Shown here piece after piece: positions 43,747-52,751 of a stretch of DNA of 64,000 nt. The position numbers and the translations under genes are program-made. The stretch covers positions 1-64,000 of the forward strand of contig NZ_JBNNUK010000012.1 of the NCBI RefSeq assembly GCF_050279675.1, read 5' to 3'. Position 1 is the first letter of the stretch, and each line of letters opens with the position of its first letter. The notes beneath the pieces were generated by a model. The model was not told where the DNA came from. It made no database searches and saw only the letters and a program-made list of their open reading frames with translations. The stretch comes from Viridibacillus sp050279675 (GTDB lineage: Bacteria; Bacillota; Bacilli; Bacillales_A; Planococcaceae).

Positions 43747-44433
43747 ATGGAACTTAAATATCAAGGAAAAACAAAAGATGTGTATCAATTAGAGGATGGT
43801 CCTCTATTATTAAAATTCAAAGATGATGTAACGGGTGAAAATGGTATGTTTGATCCGGGTGCGAATACTGTTGGTTTAACAATTGATGGTGCAGGTCGTG
43901 CAGGTTTAAGTCTTACTACATTCTTTTATAAAAAATTAAATGCAATTGATGTCCCTACTCATTTCATTTCTTCTGATATAGAAAATGCGACAATGACTGT
44001 AAAACCCGCTACTGTCTTTGGTAAAGGACTTGAAGTTATTTGCCGTTTCCGTGCTGTTGGTAGCTTTTTACGACGCTACGGCGCATATGCAGAAGAGGGA
44101 CAAAAACTAGAGTCTTTCGTTGAAGTTACAATTAAGGATGATGATCGTTTAGATCCACCTATCTCGGCGGATGCATTAGCTGAACTTCAAATTCTTTCTC
44201 TTGAAGAATATGAAACTTTAAAACAAAGTACTGTGGAAATTTCAAACTTCGTTAAAGCAGAACTAGCTAAAAAAGGTTTGGAACTTTATGATATTAAATT
44301 AGAATTTGGTCGCGATGCTGAAACTGGCGAAATTTTATTAATCGATGAAATTTCTGGTGGAAATATGCGCGCTTACAAAGGTTCAGACTATATTGAACCA
44401 CTTCAACTTGAAAAAATTATGCTTTCAAAATAA
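43747..44433 (+). CDS. purC: SAICAR synthase (PurC), stand-alone copy
   Basis: 228 residues resembling phosphoribosylaminoimidazole-succinocarboxamide synthase: YQGKTKDVYQLEDG at the N-terminus, ICRFRAVGSFLRRYG in the middle and LEFGRDAETGEILLIDEISG near the end. It ligates aspartate to CAIR in purine biosynthesis. The sequence is divergent from the usual Bacillus PurC, for example DVTGENGMFDPGANTVG instead of the common DDATAFNG pattern, and no other pur gene is nearby, so it may be a paralogue. AACGGAGGCTGAAT precedes the ATG. Confidence 0.8.
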   Translation: MELKYQGKTKDVYQLEDGPLLLKFKDDVTGENGMFDPGANTVGLTIDGAGRAGLSLTTFFYKKLNAIDVPTHFISSDIENATMTVKPATVFGKGLEVICRFRAVGSFLRRYGAYAEEGQKLESFVEVTIKDDDRLDPPISADALAELQILSLEEYETLKQSTVEISNFVKAELAKKGLELYDIKLEFGRDAETGEILLIDEISGGNMRAYKGSDYIEPLQLEKIMLSK

Positions 44434-44443
44434 GCAATCCTCG

Positions 44444-44475
44444 AAGCTAGCCAATCTATTGGCTAGCTTTTTTTA
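44444..44475 (+). terminator. Terminator of purC
   Basis: AAGCTAGCCAA / TTGGCTAGCTT, 11-bp perfect stem, followed by TTTTTA. Confidence 0.88.
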
Positions 44476-44575
44476 TACAGAATAAACTATTTATAATGAA
44501 TTATTTTACTTTACCGAATATTTTCAATATAATGAAGATAATTCGAGATTCGTATTTTTAAAGGAGAGATTAGTA

Positions 44576-46399
44576 ATGAAAAAGAGTTTTGCACCACGTC
44601 ATTTAATTCCTGTTGAACAAACTTGGGACTTATCACCTCTTATTGATTCAATTGAGACATACAACGCTGGAATTGCTCAAATTGAAAAAGACGCACTTTT
44701 ATTTAATCAAAAATACACAGGTAATATTATTGATTCTTCGTCTGTCGTACAAGTATTGACCGACTACGAGAAATTAAATGAGCAATTCGTTCCTTTTGGT
44801 ACTTATGCTAGTCTATCATTAGAAGTAGATCAAACGAATGATGAAGCCCAAATGCGTGCAAGTAAGTTTGGATCAATAGCTTCAAAAATCGGAAGTCAAT
44901 TATCATTCGTACAAAGTGATCTTTCAGCACTATCTACTAAAATTTTAGAAGAAGCGGCTACAATTGCTCCTCAATTTGAAAACTATATCAAACAAATAAT
45001 CAAGAAAAAAGCGCATCAGTTACATCCAGAAGTCGAAAAAACATTAGCAGCACTTAGCTCTTCTCTAGATGCCCCATACGAGCTATATAACACGACAAAA
45101 CTGGTTGATATGAAATTCGACAACTTTACTGCAAATGGAGAATCTTTCCCATTAAATTACAGCTTATTTGAAGGCGACTGGGAATTAGAATCTGATGTAA
45201 ATATTCGTCGTGCAGCTTTTGAAGCTTTTTCAAAAAAACTTCGCGAGTATCAACATACAACTGGCAAAACATATAATACGCATATCTCGACTGAAAAGAC
45301 CCTTTCGGAATTGCGAGGTTATGAATCTGTAACAGATTACTTACTATTTGATCAAGAGGTCGACCGTACATTATATAACCGACAAATTGATTTAATTACT
45401 ACAGAATTAGCACCTCATATGCGCCGTTATGCAAAGCTGTTACAAAAAGTTCATGGTTTAGAAAAAATGACGTTTGCTGATTTGAAAATTCCATTAGATC
45501 CAGAATTTGAGCCGATGATTACAGTTGAAGAATCAAAGAATTATATCGAAAATGCGCTTAAAGTTATGGGTGATGATTATATGGAAATGATTGAGAAGTC
45601 ATACAGTGAACGTTGGATTGACTTTGCTCAAAATGAAGGGAAATCAACAGGAGCATTTTGCTCTAGTCCTTATGGATTCCATCCTTATATTCTAATCTCT
45701 TGGACTAGTCGTATGAACGAAGTATTTGTTTTAGCTCATGAACTTGGCCATGCAGGACATTTTGTCAATGCACATAAGAAGCAATCATTATTCAACAGTC
45801 GTCCTTCAACTTATTTTATCGAGGCTCCTTCTACGATGAATGAGATGTTGATGGCAAATTACTTATTGGAAACAGCTGAAGATACTCGCTTTAAACGTTG
45901 GGTCATTGCATCGATTATCTCACGTACTTATTACCATAATTTTGTTACACATTTATTAGAAGCTGCATTTCAACGTAAAGTGTATGACAAAGTGGATGCT
46001 GGTGAGAGTGTAAATGCAAATGTATTAAATGGATTAAAACGTGAGGTATTGGAAGACTTCTGGGGTGATGCAGTTGAAATAACTGAAGGAGCCGAGTTAA
46101 CTTGGATGCGCCAACCTCACTATTATATGGGCTTATACCCTTATACTTATAGTGCAGGATTAACCATCTCTACCCAGGTATCTCAACGTATTTTAAATGA
46201 AGGTCAGCCTGCAGTTGAAGACTGGCTAAAAGTATTACAAGCAGGTGGTACAAAGACGCCTGTAGAGCTTGCACAAATGGCCGGAGTAGATATTACTACC
46301 GACGAACCACTATTAAATACGATTGCTTATATCGGTGGTTTAATCGACCAATTAGAAGTACTAACAGATGAACTAAACGCAATAATTATAGATAAATAA
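44576..46399 (+). CDS. pepF: Oligoendopeptidase F
   Basis: A 607-residue M3B metallopeptidase. The zinc motif AHELGHAGHF holds His-Glu-x2-His, with a downstream Glu in STMNEMLMANYL. The N-terminal PepF domain (WDLSPLIDSIETYNAGIAQI) is complete. It cleaves short peptides in the cytoplasm. AAGGAGAGATTAGTA precedes the ATG. Full length, monocistronic. Confidence 0.94.
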   Translation: MKKSFAPRHLIPVEQTWDLSPLIDSIETYNAGIAQIEKDALLFNQKYTGNIIDSSSVVQVLTDYEKLNEQFVPFGTYASLSLEVDQTNDEAQMRASKFGSIASKIGSQLSFVQSDLSALSTKILEEAATIAPQFENYIKQIIKKKAHQLHPEVEKTLAALSSSLDAPYELYNTTKLVDMKFDNFTANGESFPLNYSLFEGDWELESDVNIRRAAFEAFSKKLREYQHTTGKTYNTHISTEKTLSELRGYESVTDYLLFDQEVDRTLYNRQIDLITTELAPHMRRYAKLLQKVHGLEKMTFADLKIPLDPEFEPMITVEESKNYIENALKVMGDDYMEMIEKSYSERWIDFAQNEGKSTGAFCSSPYGFHPYILISWTSRMNEVFVLAHELGHAGHFVNAHKKQSLFNSRPSTYFIEAPSTMNEMLMANYLLETAEDTRFKRWVIASIISRTYYHNFVTHLLEAAFQRKVYDKVDAGESVNANVLNGLKREVLEDFWGDAVEITEGAELTWMRQPHYYMGLYPYTYSAGLTISTQVSQRILNEGQPAVEDWLKVLQAGGTKTPVELAQMAGVDITTDEPLLNTIAYIGGLIDQLEVLTDELNAIIIDK

Positions 46400-46413
46400 T
46401 CTCTTCACCATTC

Positions 46414-46457
46414 AACTTCTGATTGACAGAATCAACTGTCTTTCGGAAGTTTTTTTA
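46414..46457 (+). terminator. Terminator of pepF
   Basis: AACTTCTGATTGACAG / CTGTCTTTCGGAAGTT, imperfect stem followed by TTTTTT. Confidence 0.7.
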
Positions 46458-47011
46458 TCCTAATATTCTAATTTATTTACAGGATTATTACATAATATGT
46501 CGAATACAAAAAAACTTGTTATTAATTTTATCCAAAGATTCTTCACTACTGTTAAAGCCGGGTAATCATAAATATTTTTACATACCTTGTTCGTTAGCCT
46601 TTTTAAAGAGGAATTCCTAAATGCCATTTCAAAAATACTATGAAACTTTAGATAATCTATTCAACATAAACCTTTGGGCGTTACAAAAGACACTTTCAAA
46701 ACCACATTCTCAAAAAGTATTATTATAAAGCGTTAAATCCAGTACACATGTACAAATTGCAAGACTACATTATGATTTTGAAATTGCATTAAATTATTTG
46801 TGTAATCGAAGAAAAGTTATTAAATAAAAACTAAGAGATCGTTTCAAAGTGCCTTCCTTTTTTCTACGGAATGCTTTACAAGCCATGTCAGATGAATAAG
46901 AATAACTTATAATGAGTTTCTCGTCTATTCTTGCTTATAAATGAGCATTTTTGTGAACTTGAGAGAATTAGGGGGAGCTAGATTAATATTTTCTGAGGAT
47001 TTTTCTACAAA
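46458..47011. other. Gene-poor stretch with one broken gene
   Basis: No intact gene. It contains the 46621-46827 relic and otherwise featureless AT-rich DNA. Confidence 0.4.
46621..46827 (+). pseudogene. Small gene interrupted by one TAA
   Basis: ATG at 46621, behind AAAGAGGAATTCC, opens MPFQKYYETLDNLFNINLWA and runs to SQKVLL then TAA. The same frame continues for 32 protein-like codons (SVKSSTHVQIARLHYDFEIA ... RRKVIK) to TAA at 46825-46827. No shift is required, so a single nonsense mutation is the simplest history. Family unknown. Confidence 0.5.
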
Positions 47012-47052
47012 TAAAAACGCGACTTAATAATAAAAATTAAAAAGTCACGTCT
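47012..47052 (-). terminator. Terminator of the TerC gene
   Basis: On the minus strand ACGTGACT / AGTCGCGT (one G-U pair) then TTTTTAT. Confidence 0.6.
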
Positions 47053-47083
47053 ATTGCCTATGTAATTATTTTATTATACAGGC

Positions 47084-47758
47084 TTATCTAGAAATATATT
47101 TTGTTTGTCGATTTTTTATCCAAACACCCAATACCACCAATAGAATCATACTAGCAGCCGGAATGACATAAGCCATCTGAGGGAATGTTTGTTCAACAAA
47201 TTGCTCTCCGTACTTGTCTGCTACAATCATATGCCCCGCTGTATAAGCAATCATTAAAGCACCTACCCAAATAAGAATCGGGAATTTTTCCATTAATTTA
47301 ATGATTAACTGACTACCAAATACAATGAGTGGAATACTTACAGCAAGTCCAAGGATAACTAAACCCATATGTCCATCTGCAACACCAGCTACTGCTAATA
47401 CATTATCTAAACTCATAACGAAGTCTGCGATGATAATCGTACGGATAGCTGCAAATATTGAGCTACCACTTTTCAAATTAGGATCTTCGCCTTCAGATTT
47501 TAATAAATCCAGTGCAATATAGAATAATAATAAACCACCAACTAATTTAACTAAAGGAATTTGTAATAACCATACAGCAGCGAATGTAAGTACTACACGT
47601 AAAATAATGGCACCTGCAGTACCAATGAATATGGCTTTTTTCCGTTGTTTTTTTGGTAAGTTACGACATGCTAATGCAATGACGACTGCGTTATCACCAC
47701 TTAAGACAATGTCTAGTAAAATAATGGATAAGATTTTTGATATGAAAACTGCATCCAT
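47084..47758 (-). CDS. TerC-family membrane protein
   Basis: 224 residues with seven predicted helices and the TerC acidic motifs DIVLSGDNAVVIALACRNLP and DFVMSLDNVLAVAGVADGHM. B. subtilis relatives (YjbE, YceF, YkoY) export manganese or help metallate secreted enzymes. AGAAGGAGAAAAA precedes the ATG. No yybP-ykoY manganese riboswitch was recognised upstream. Confidence 0.9.
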   Translation of the reverse strand: MDAVFISKILSIILLDIVLSGDNAVVIALACRNLPKKQRKKAIFIGTAGAIILRVVLTFAAVWLLQIPLVKLVGGLLLFYIALDLLKSEGEDPNLKSGSSIFAAIRTIIIADFVMSLDNVLAVAGVADGHMGLVILGLAVSIPLIVFGSQLIIKLMEKFPILIWVGALMIAYTAGHMIVADKYGEQFVEQTFPQMAYVIPAASMILLVVLGVWIKNRQTKYISR

Positions 47759-47884
47759 TTTTTCTCCTTCTTTCTAGTTTGATATCGTTTACTATTCTAC
47801 TCTTATTTAAATAAATGGAAAGTAAAAAACGTAGGACAGACTCTAGCATATGTGAAAGTGAAGTTAATTATGTAATGAATGAGC

Positions 47885-47930
47885 AAAAAGCGAGCAAAAT
47901 CATGACAATCATGACTTTGCTCGCTTTTTA
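47885..47930 (-). terminator. Terminator of the dynA-sulfurtransferase operon
   Basis: AAAAAGCGAGCAAA / TTTGCTCGCTTTTT, 14-bp perfect stem with inner TCATGA repeats. Confidence 0.88.
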
Positions 47931-47953
47931 TTTTGCTTATATAATCGAATCAT

Positions 47954-48778
47954 TTATTTCTTTGAAATTCCTTTTTCAGGTGCATATTCTGTAATCCAAT
48001 CACTATAACTACCTGTGTACAATTGTACGTTTGAATACCCGTCTTCTTTTAAAATGGCGAATAATGGTGACGCCGTTACACCACTACCACAATAAACGAC
48101 TATTTGTTCATCTTGCTGTACAACATCATGCAGTTTCTGATTCGTTGTTAATACTCCATCTGCTTTTAATTGCTCCCAATCAAAATTACGTGCTCCTGGA
48201 ATATGACCTGCTATTTTATCCAATGGCTCTATTTCCCCTAAATATCTCGCTTCAGCACGTGCATCTAGTAGTACTTTTTTTACTTTCCCATCAACTATCT
48301 CTTTGACACCTATTCGATTAACATAAAGGTCGTCTTGCCATCTTGGTTTAAGAGTAGTAGTTGACACTGCTTCTTCACCTGATTGAACAGCAATACCCGC
48401 TTCTTTTATGGCAATGTAGCCTTCTTTTACTATTTTGGCATTTTTAAAACCACCATATTGAAGCATCCACCATGCACGTGTGGCAAAGGGTGAAGCTCCT
48501 TGGTCATAGACTGCAATTGTTTTGTCCGTATCATATTGTAAACCGCTTCTTTCAAACAGCGACAGTAATTGTCCTTTGTCGGGCATTGGATGACGTCCCT
48601 CATCTTTTGTCATATCTGAAAGGTCTTTTTCTAAATCCCAGTATACTGCGCCTTTAACGTGTTCTTGATTATAAAGGTTTCGTCCTTCTTCTGTATTTTG
48701 CAGGTTATAACGCGCATCAATCCAGATAGTATTATTCACGTCTAAATCTTTGATCGAAATAAATACGTTCCCCATCAC
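47954..48778 (-). CDS. Two-domain rhodanese sulfurtransferase
   Basis: 274 residues with two rhodanese modules. The N-terminal one is degenerate (WIDARYNLQNTEEGRNLYNQ). The C-terminal one carries the active Cys in VVYCGSGVTASPLF. The CGSGVTA loop is that of 3-mercaptopyruvate/thiosulfate sulfurtransferases (SseA type). It moves sulfane sulfur to thiophilic acceptors. Its ATG overlaps the stop of dynA by 4 bp, so the two are translationally coupled. Confidence 0.9.
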   Translation of the reverse strand: MMGNVFISIKDLDVNNTIWIDARYNLQNTEEGRNLYNQEHVKGAVYWDLEKDLSDMTKDEGRHPMPDKGQLLSLFERSGLQYDTDKTIAVYDQGASPFATRAWWMLQYGGFKNAKIVKEGYIAIKEAGIAVQSGEEAVSTTTLKPRWQDDLYVNRIGVKEIVDGKVKKVLLDARAEARYLGEIEPLDKIAGHIPGARNFDWEQLKADGVLTTNQKLHDVVQQDEQIVVYCGSGVTASPLFAILKEDGYSNVQLYTGSYSDWITEYAPEKGISKK

Positions 48779-51700
48779 TTCACAACTCCTTCAAATAAAG
48801 ATGTGTAGATTTTTTTCCATTCCGCAAGTTTGCTTTCTTCTTGTAAAAGCTCCCGTTCTGTTGCAATTTGCTCTGTTGCTTGAGCACTTAAATGATGACG
48901 TAAACTTTCTGCTTCAGTAGTAATAAGTGATTCAGACCAATTATTTAAACGTTTTGCTTCCGTGTTCAAATATTGTTGTGCGTCGGGTTTTGTCAATTGT
49001 TCTAATGCTTCTCTTAATTTCAAGCGATCGCCTTTTTCAAAGAATGCTTTATTATTTTTAAAATGAGATTTAACAGATTCATACGGTGCAGTTTGTTCAA
49101 ACGGCCCTACAAATTCTAGTATTGCTGGCTCTTCTGTTTCAAATGGCATAAATGAGAAGCTATCATTCACATCTTTTAATTTCCTTACATCTTCAATGTA
49201 ACGCTCAGTCATCTTTTTATGGATAAACTTCGCAATACGGAAGTTTGTAACACGCATTTCTTGTTCTAGATCAAAGCTTAAGCTTTGCAATAATTCTTTT
49301 AATGCTATTTGTAGTGCCGTTGTTGATGATTTACCTGCGAATGTTGCTGGATTATACGCTTCATTATAAAAATCTGCAAAACGATAATAAACTCGCTGTA
49401 TTACATAATACATTAGCTCTGATAATTCTTGCTCAACATCTTTTTTTATAACGGCTGCACCTGATTTTTCAAAACGAGTATGAATAAATTGCTCAAGTTT
49501 CGTCAGTTCCACAAGGCGTTCGTCTTTACGTTGCATATTGTCTTCAGTTTGCTTAATCAGTGAAGCGAGACGGTTTTGTGTTTTCTCCGTTTCTTCTACT
49601 AAAGCTTGAACTGCTAAAGAGCTCAACTCTTCAGATAGGAAATGATGGAATGCATCTTCAAATGGTTGCAATCCTGATTCGAAATCATTTTCTTCTACTT
49701 TTTCTTTTAATGCAAGTAAACTAGACACACCAAATAATCGAGGTTTTCGAATACCGAAGCGTTGCAACTCTTGCTGTACATAAGTTTTTACTTCTACCTC
49801 TTCTTCCTTGTTTGATGCAAGATCAATAGCGTTTACGATGAAGAACATCTTATCAAGCTCAAAAGCATCTTTTACACGACCTAATTGAATCAAGAATTCA
49901 CGATCTGCTCGAGCGAATGCATGATTATAATACGTAATAAACAGAATGGCATCAGCATTTCTAATATAATCAAATGCAACCCCTGTATGACGAGCGTTAA
50001 TAGAGTCAGCCCCCGGGGTATCTACTAATGTGACACCCATTCTTGTTAATTCACAATCAAAATAGAAATCGATGGAATCAACAAAACAGCTACGTTTTTC
50101 TTCTGCGACAAATTTTTCAAAATCCTCTCGATTTGTACGTAAAGTCGTTCCTAACTGTTCTTTAAACTCTTCATATCCTTGTGCGAAGGCACGAATGAAA
50201 GACTTATGGACATGTAATCTCTCATCTTCTAATTCCATTTGCAATCCTTCAGTAACTTTATTGAATGCTTCTTCTAAAGATGTCACATGAATACCAATCG
50301 CCTCGTAAGACGAGATAATGTCAGCTTGTAATTGGTCAGTTGTTTTTAATCGAACATCTGCCGTTTCATGAGGATGCTCTGGTGAGACAGGTCGAATTTT
50401 GTTAATTGCTGCTGTCGTTGGATTTGGTGAAACAGGTAAAACTTGTTGACCCATTAGCGCATTAGAAAATGATGATTTACCAGCACTAAAGGCTCCAAAT
50501 AACGCAATTGTAAAATCCTTTTTCTGAAGACGTTCTACTTTATTTTTGAGATAAGTTGATACCTCTTTAAATCCTTGTACATTCGCCACAGCATTAGCTG
50601 TATATAATGCTTGCTTGACTGCAATAGCAGTTTGGATAGTCTCCACATTAGCAGCATCTTCAGTAGTTTTTTCTTCTATAAGAATATCTTCCTCTGGTTG
50701 TAACATCGTAGGGTCGAATATTCGTATTTGCGCAAAAGCTTCTGAATGCTCTTTTGTCCACATTGCAACACAATTATCTGCATCCTTATTTAATACTGTT
50801 GTAGCAGCCGCTGCTTTTTTCTCATAAAACTGCTCATGCTCTTCAACATCCTCGATTTCTTTAATAACTGTTACTTTTTCAGAAAGTACCTCTAGTTTTT
50901 TCTTCAACGGTTCAACAGAGCCAAAAGATAATTGCTCTACAAAAGTTGCCTTGTCATCTTTCCATTCATCAGTTGTTCTAATAAACCAACGCTTTGTTGC
51001 TTCTGAAACACGGTTTGCAAAATTCAACAAACCGTCACCAGTTGCTAAAGCATCTTTTTTCACTTGATCTTGAATTGTTTCAAAAGGTACGTTGAATTCA
51101 ATTGTATCAATTTCAAGAGATACATCATCAGTTAGTGTGCCAACATCCTTCAATGAATTTTTCATCAATGACAGCATATGACCTGAGATTTGTGATGTAA
51201 TAATCGACTGATAAAGTTTATAAAGCTCTTCTTTACGTAATTCTCTTTCAGCAGCAGTTTTCTTTGCGGAGAAGAACATCCCTACCTTAAAGTCTTCTTG
51301 CATACTTTCTAAGTAGAGTTTTAGCTTGTCACGTAGCTCATAAGGCATAATACCAGCATTATTAAGTAATTCTTCACGTTGTTGTTCAAAGGATTTTTTC
51401 CATTTCTCAACAGAGTAAAGTTCTAATTGACGCTGGATATTGGTGTATTGATCTTTTAACTCTTGGCGATTTTCCCAATCTGAAAAAGGCAGAATTTCTT
51501 CATTTGTATCGAAGATTTCTTGTTTAGTGGCTTGTAAATATTCTTCATGCTCTTTATTCAATTGTTGTAAAGTCTTTTTAGCTGTCTCAACTAACTGTTC
51601 TTGCCAACCATCCATACTACTCATAACAATTTCTTTGACTGTTTGGAAATCATTATGTGGATGCTCAAGTTCACGTAGAGAAGTAAAGAAGATGCCTTTT

Positions 51701-52395
51701 GGAACAACTCCCCAATTTGCAAAAGAAGAATGAACGGACTGCTCAAATTCTGTAAAATCAAGTTCATTTTCTTTGTGTTTATCAATTTGATTGACGATTA
51801 GATAAACATTTGGATTGAATTTCATTAATTGTTTTGTAAATTGAAAATTTAATTCAGATTGAACATGGTTATAGTCCATAACGTAAAACACGATATCTGC
51901 TAAATGAAGTGCTGATTCAGTTGACATGCGATGAGCATCATCCGTCGAGTCTACTCCTGGAGTATCCATAACTGTTACGCCATCAGGTAGCACCGATTTT
52001 GAATGGCCGATTTCAATTTGCGATACGAGCGCACCATTTTTAGCGAAGGCTTTGACTGTTTTAATATCATAATCTCCAGTGAATTTCACTGGGTCTTGTC
52101 CTGTTAAATAAGCAATTGCGTAATCGTTTTCAGATTTATGTACTTTAACAACGTTTGCACTCGTTGGTATTGGACTAGATGGTAATAGCTGATCGCCTGT
52201 TAATGCGTTAATCATGCTCGATTTCCCTGCAGAGAAATGACCAGCAAAGCCAATCATATATTCTTTATTTAATAGTTTATTGGCAAAAAGCGTCGTTTTT
52301 TGCAGACGTTCCTCATCTGCGTTATTTTTGTAAATTAAATATTGCATTGCTGTTTGCTTTAATAATTGTTGAAGTTGTTGTTCGAATACTGTCAT
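48775..52395 (-). CDS. dynA: Tandem dynamin-like GTPase DynA
   Basis: 1206 residues, the size of B. subtilis DynA (YpbR), made of two fused dynamin-like units. G1 motifs are GHFSAGKSSMINALTG (near 51) and GAFSAGKSSFSNALMG (near 634). G3 motifs are DTPGVDSTDDAH and DTPGADSINARH; G4 motifs are NQID and NAID. Long helical stalks separate them. DynA tethers and fuses membranes and helps cells survive membrane damage, phage and antibiotics. GGAGTTAAAG precedes the ATG. It shares a transcript with the rhodanese gene. Confidence 0.95.
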   Translation of the reverse strand: MTVFEQQLQQLLKQTAMQYLIYKNNADEERLQKTTLFANKLLNKEYMIGFAGHFSAGKSSMINALTGDQLLPSSPIPTSANVVKVHKSENDYAIAYLTGQDPVKFTGDYDIKTVKAFAKNGALVSQIEIGHSKSVLPDGVTVMDTPGVDSTDDAHRMSTESALHLADIVFYVMDYNHVQSELNFQFTKQLMKFNPNVYLIVNQIDKHKENELDFTEFEQSVHSSFANWGVVPKGIFFTSLRELEHPHNDFQTVKEIVMSSMDGWQEQLVETAKKTLQQLNKEHEEYLQATKQEIFDTNEEILPFSDWENRQELKDQYTNIQRQLELYSVEKWKKSFEQQREELLNNAGIMPYELRDKLKLYLESMQEDFKVGMFFSAKKTAAERELRKEELYKLYQSIITSQISGHMLSLMKNSLKDVGTLTDDVSLEIDTIEFNVPFETIQDQVKKDALATGDGLLNFANRVSEATKRWFIRTTDEWKDDKATFVEQLSFGSVEPLKKKLEVLSEKVTVIKEIEDVEEHEQFYEKKAAAATTVLNKDADNCVAMWTKEHSEAFAQIRIFDPTMLQPEEDILIEEKTTEDAANVETIQTAIAVKQALYTANAVANVQGFKEVSTYLKNKVERLQKKDFTIALFGAFSAGKSSFSNALMGQQVLPVSPNPTTAAINKIRPVSPEHPHETADVRLKTTDQLQADIISSYEAIGIHVTSLEEAFNKVTEGLQMELEDERLHVHKSFIRAFAQGYEEFKEQLGTTLRTNREDFEKFVAEEKRSCFVDSIDFYFDCELTRMGVTLVDTPGADSINARHTGVAFDYIRNADAILFITYYNHAFARADREFLIQLGRVKDAFELDKMFFIVNAIDLASNKEEEVEVKTYVQQELQRFGIRKPRLFGVSSLLALKEKVEENDFESGLQPFEDAFHHFLSEELSSLAVQALVEETEKTQNRLASLIKQTEDNMQRKDERLVELTKLEQFIHTRFEKSGAAVIKKDVEQELSELMYYVIQRVYYRFADFYNEAYNPATFAGKSSTTALQIALKELLQSLSFDLEQEMRVTNFRIAKFIHKKMTERYIEDVRKLKDVNDSFSFMPFETEEPAILEFVGPFEQTAPYESVKSHFKNNKAFFEKGDRLKLREALEQLTKPDAQQYLNTEAKRLNNWSESLITTEAESLRHHLSAQATEQIATERELLQEESKLAEWKKIYTSLFEGVVK

Positions 52396-52461
52396 GAAAG
52401 GCTTTAACTCCTTTTATATGTAATAAACTCATTCTAACATGTAGAAGGAAAACGACAAACA

Positions 52462-52490
52462 AAAAAATCCTCCCAATTCCTGGAGGATTT
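52462..52490 (-). terminator. Private terminator of the 29-residue peptide gene
   Basis: On the minus strand AATCCTCC...GGAGGATT followed by TTTTTTG begins 6 bp after the stop at 52496. It separates the small unit from dynA. Confidence 0.8.
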
Positions 52491-52495
52491 TGTCG

Positions 52496-52585
52496 TTATT
52501 TTAAATGTGCGGTTGTTTGAGTGAAAACATATTTACTAACTGCTCCGTAGATTAATAATGTAGCTCCAATAAATGCAAATATCAC
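52496..52585 (-). CDS. 29-residue membrane peptide under a Fur-type promoter
   Basis: GTG at 52585, eight bases after AAGGGAG, encodes one hydrophobic helix (IFAFIGATLLIYGAVSKYVF) and a short polar, slightly basic tail, ending at TAA 52496-52498. An upstream in-frame ATG (52684) would read back through the promoter and is rejected. The unit has a promoter with two Fur-box-like sequences (52627-52684) and its own terminator, so it is transcribed alone. Function unknown; an iron-starvation peptide is inferred from the regulatory sites. Confidence 0.6.
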   Translation of the reverse strand: MIFAFIGATLLIYGAVSKYVFTQTTAHLK

Positions 52586-52626
52586 TTTGACCGCTCCCTT
52601 ATATTTGTTCGTTAAGTATATGTAAT

Positions 52627-52645
52627 GAATATGAAAATCATTCTC
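52627..52645 (-). promoter_or_regulatory. Fur-box-like sequence 2
   Basis: GAATATGAAAATCATTCTC matches the 19-bp Fur consensus GATAATGATAATCATTATC at 15 positions. It covers the region just downstream of the predicted start of the peptide transcript. Confidence 0.6.
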
Positions 52646-52655
52646 ATCTATCTTA

Positions 52656-52684
52656 ATGATAATGAAAATCATCCTCTTCGTCAA
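52656..52684 (-). promoter_or_regulatory. Promoter of the membrane peptide gene
   Basis: On the minus strand TTGACG (52679-52684), exactly 17 bp, then TATCAT (52656-52661). It predicts a transcript start near 52649 and a leader of about 64 nt to the GTG. Confidence 0.65.
52658..52676 (-). promoter_or_regulatory. Fur-box-like sequence 1
   Basis: GATAATGAAAATCATCCTC matches the 19-bp Fur consensus at 16 positions and overlaps the spacer and -10 of the promoter, a typical repressor placement. Confidence 0.65.
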
Positions 52685-52751
52685 GTATTAATTCAATTTT
52701 TTAAACTCGCATGTTATTATAGAAATAAAGTCACGTATCGGGAGTGTTTAA

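Noticed and set aside
47759..47884. Possible yybP-ykoY manganese riboswitch upstream of the TerC gene
   Set aside because: Only about 60 bp of AT-rich leader precede the ribosome site and none of the conserved loops could be found.
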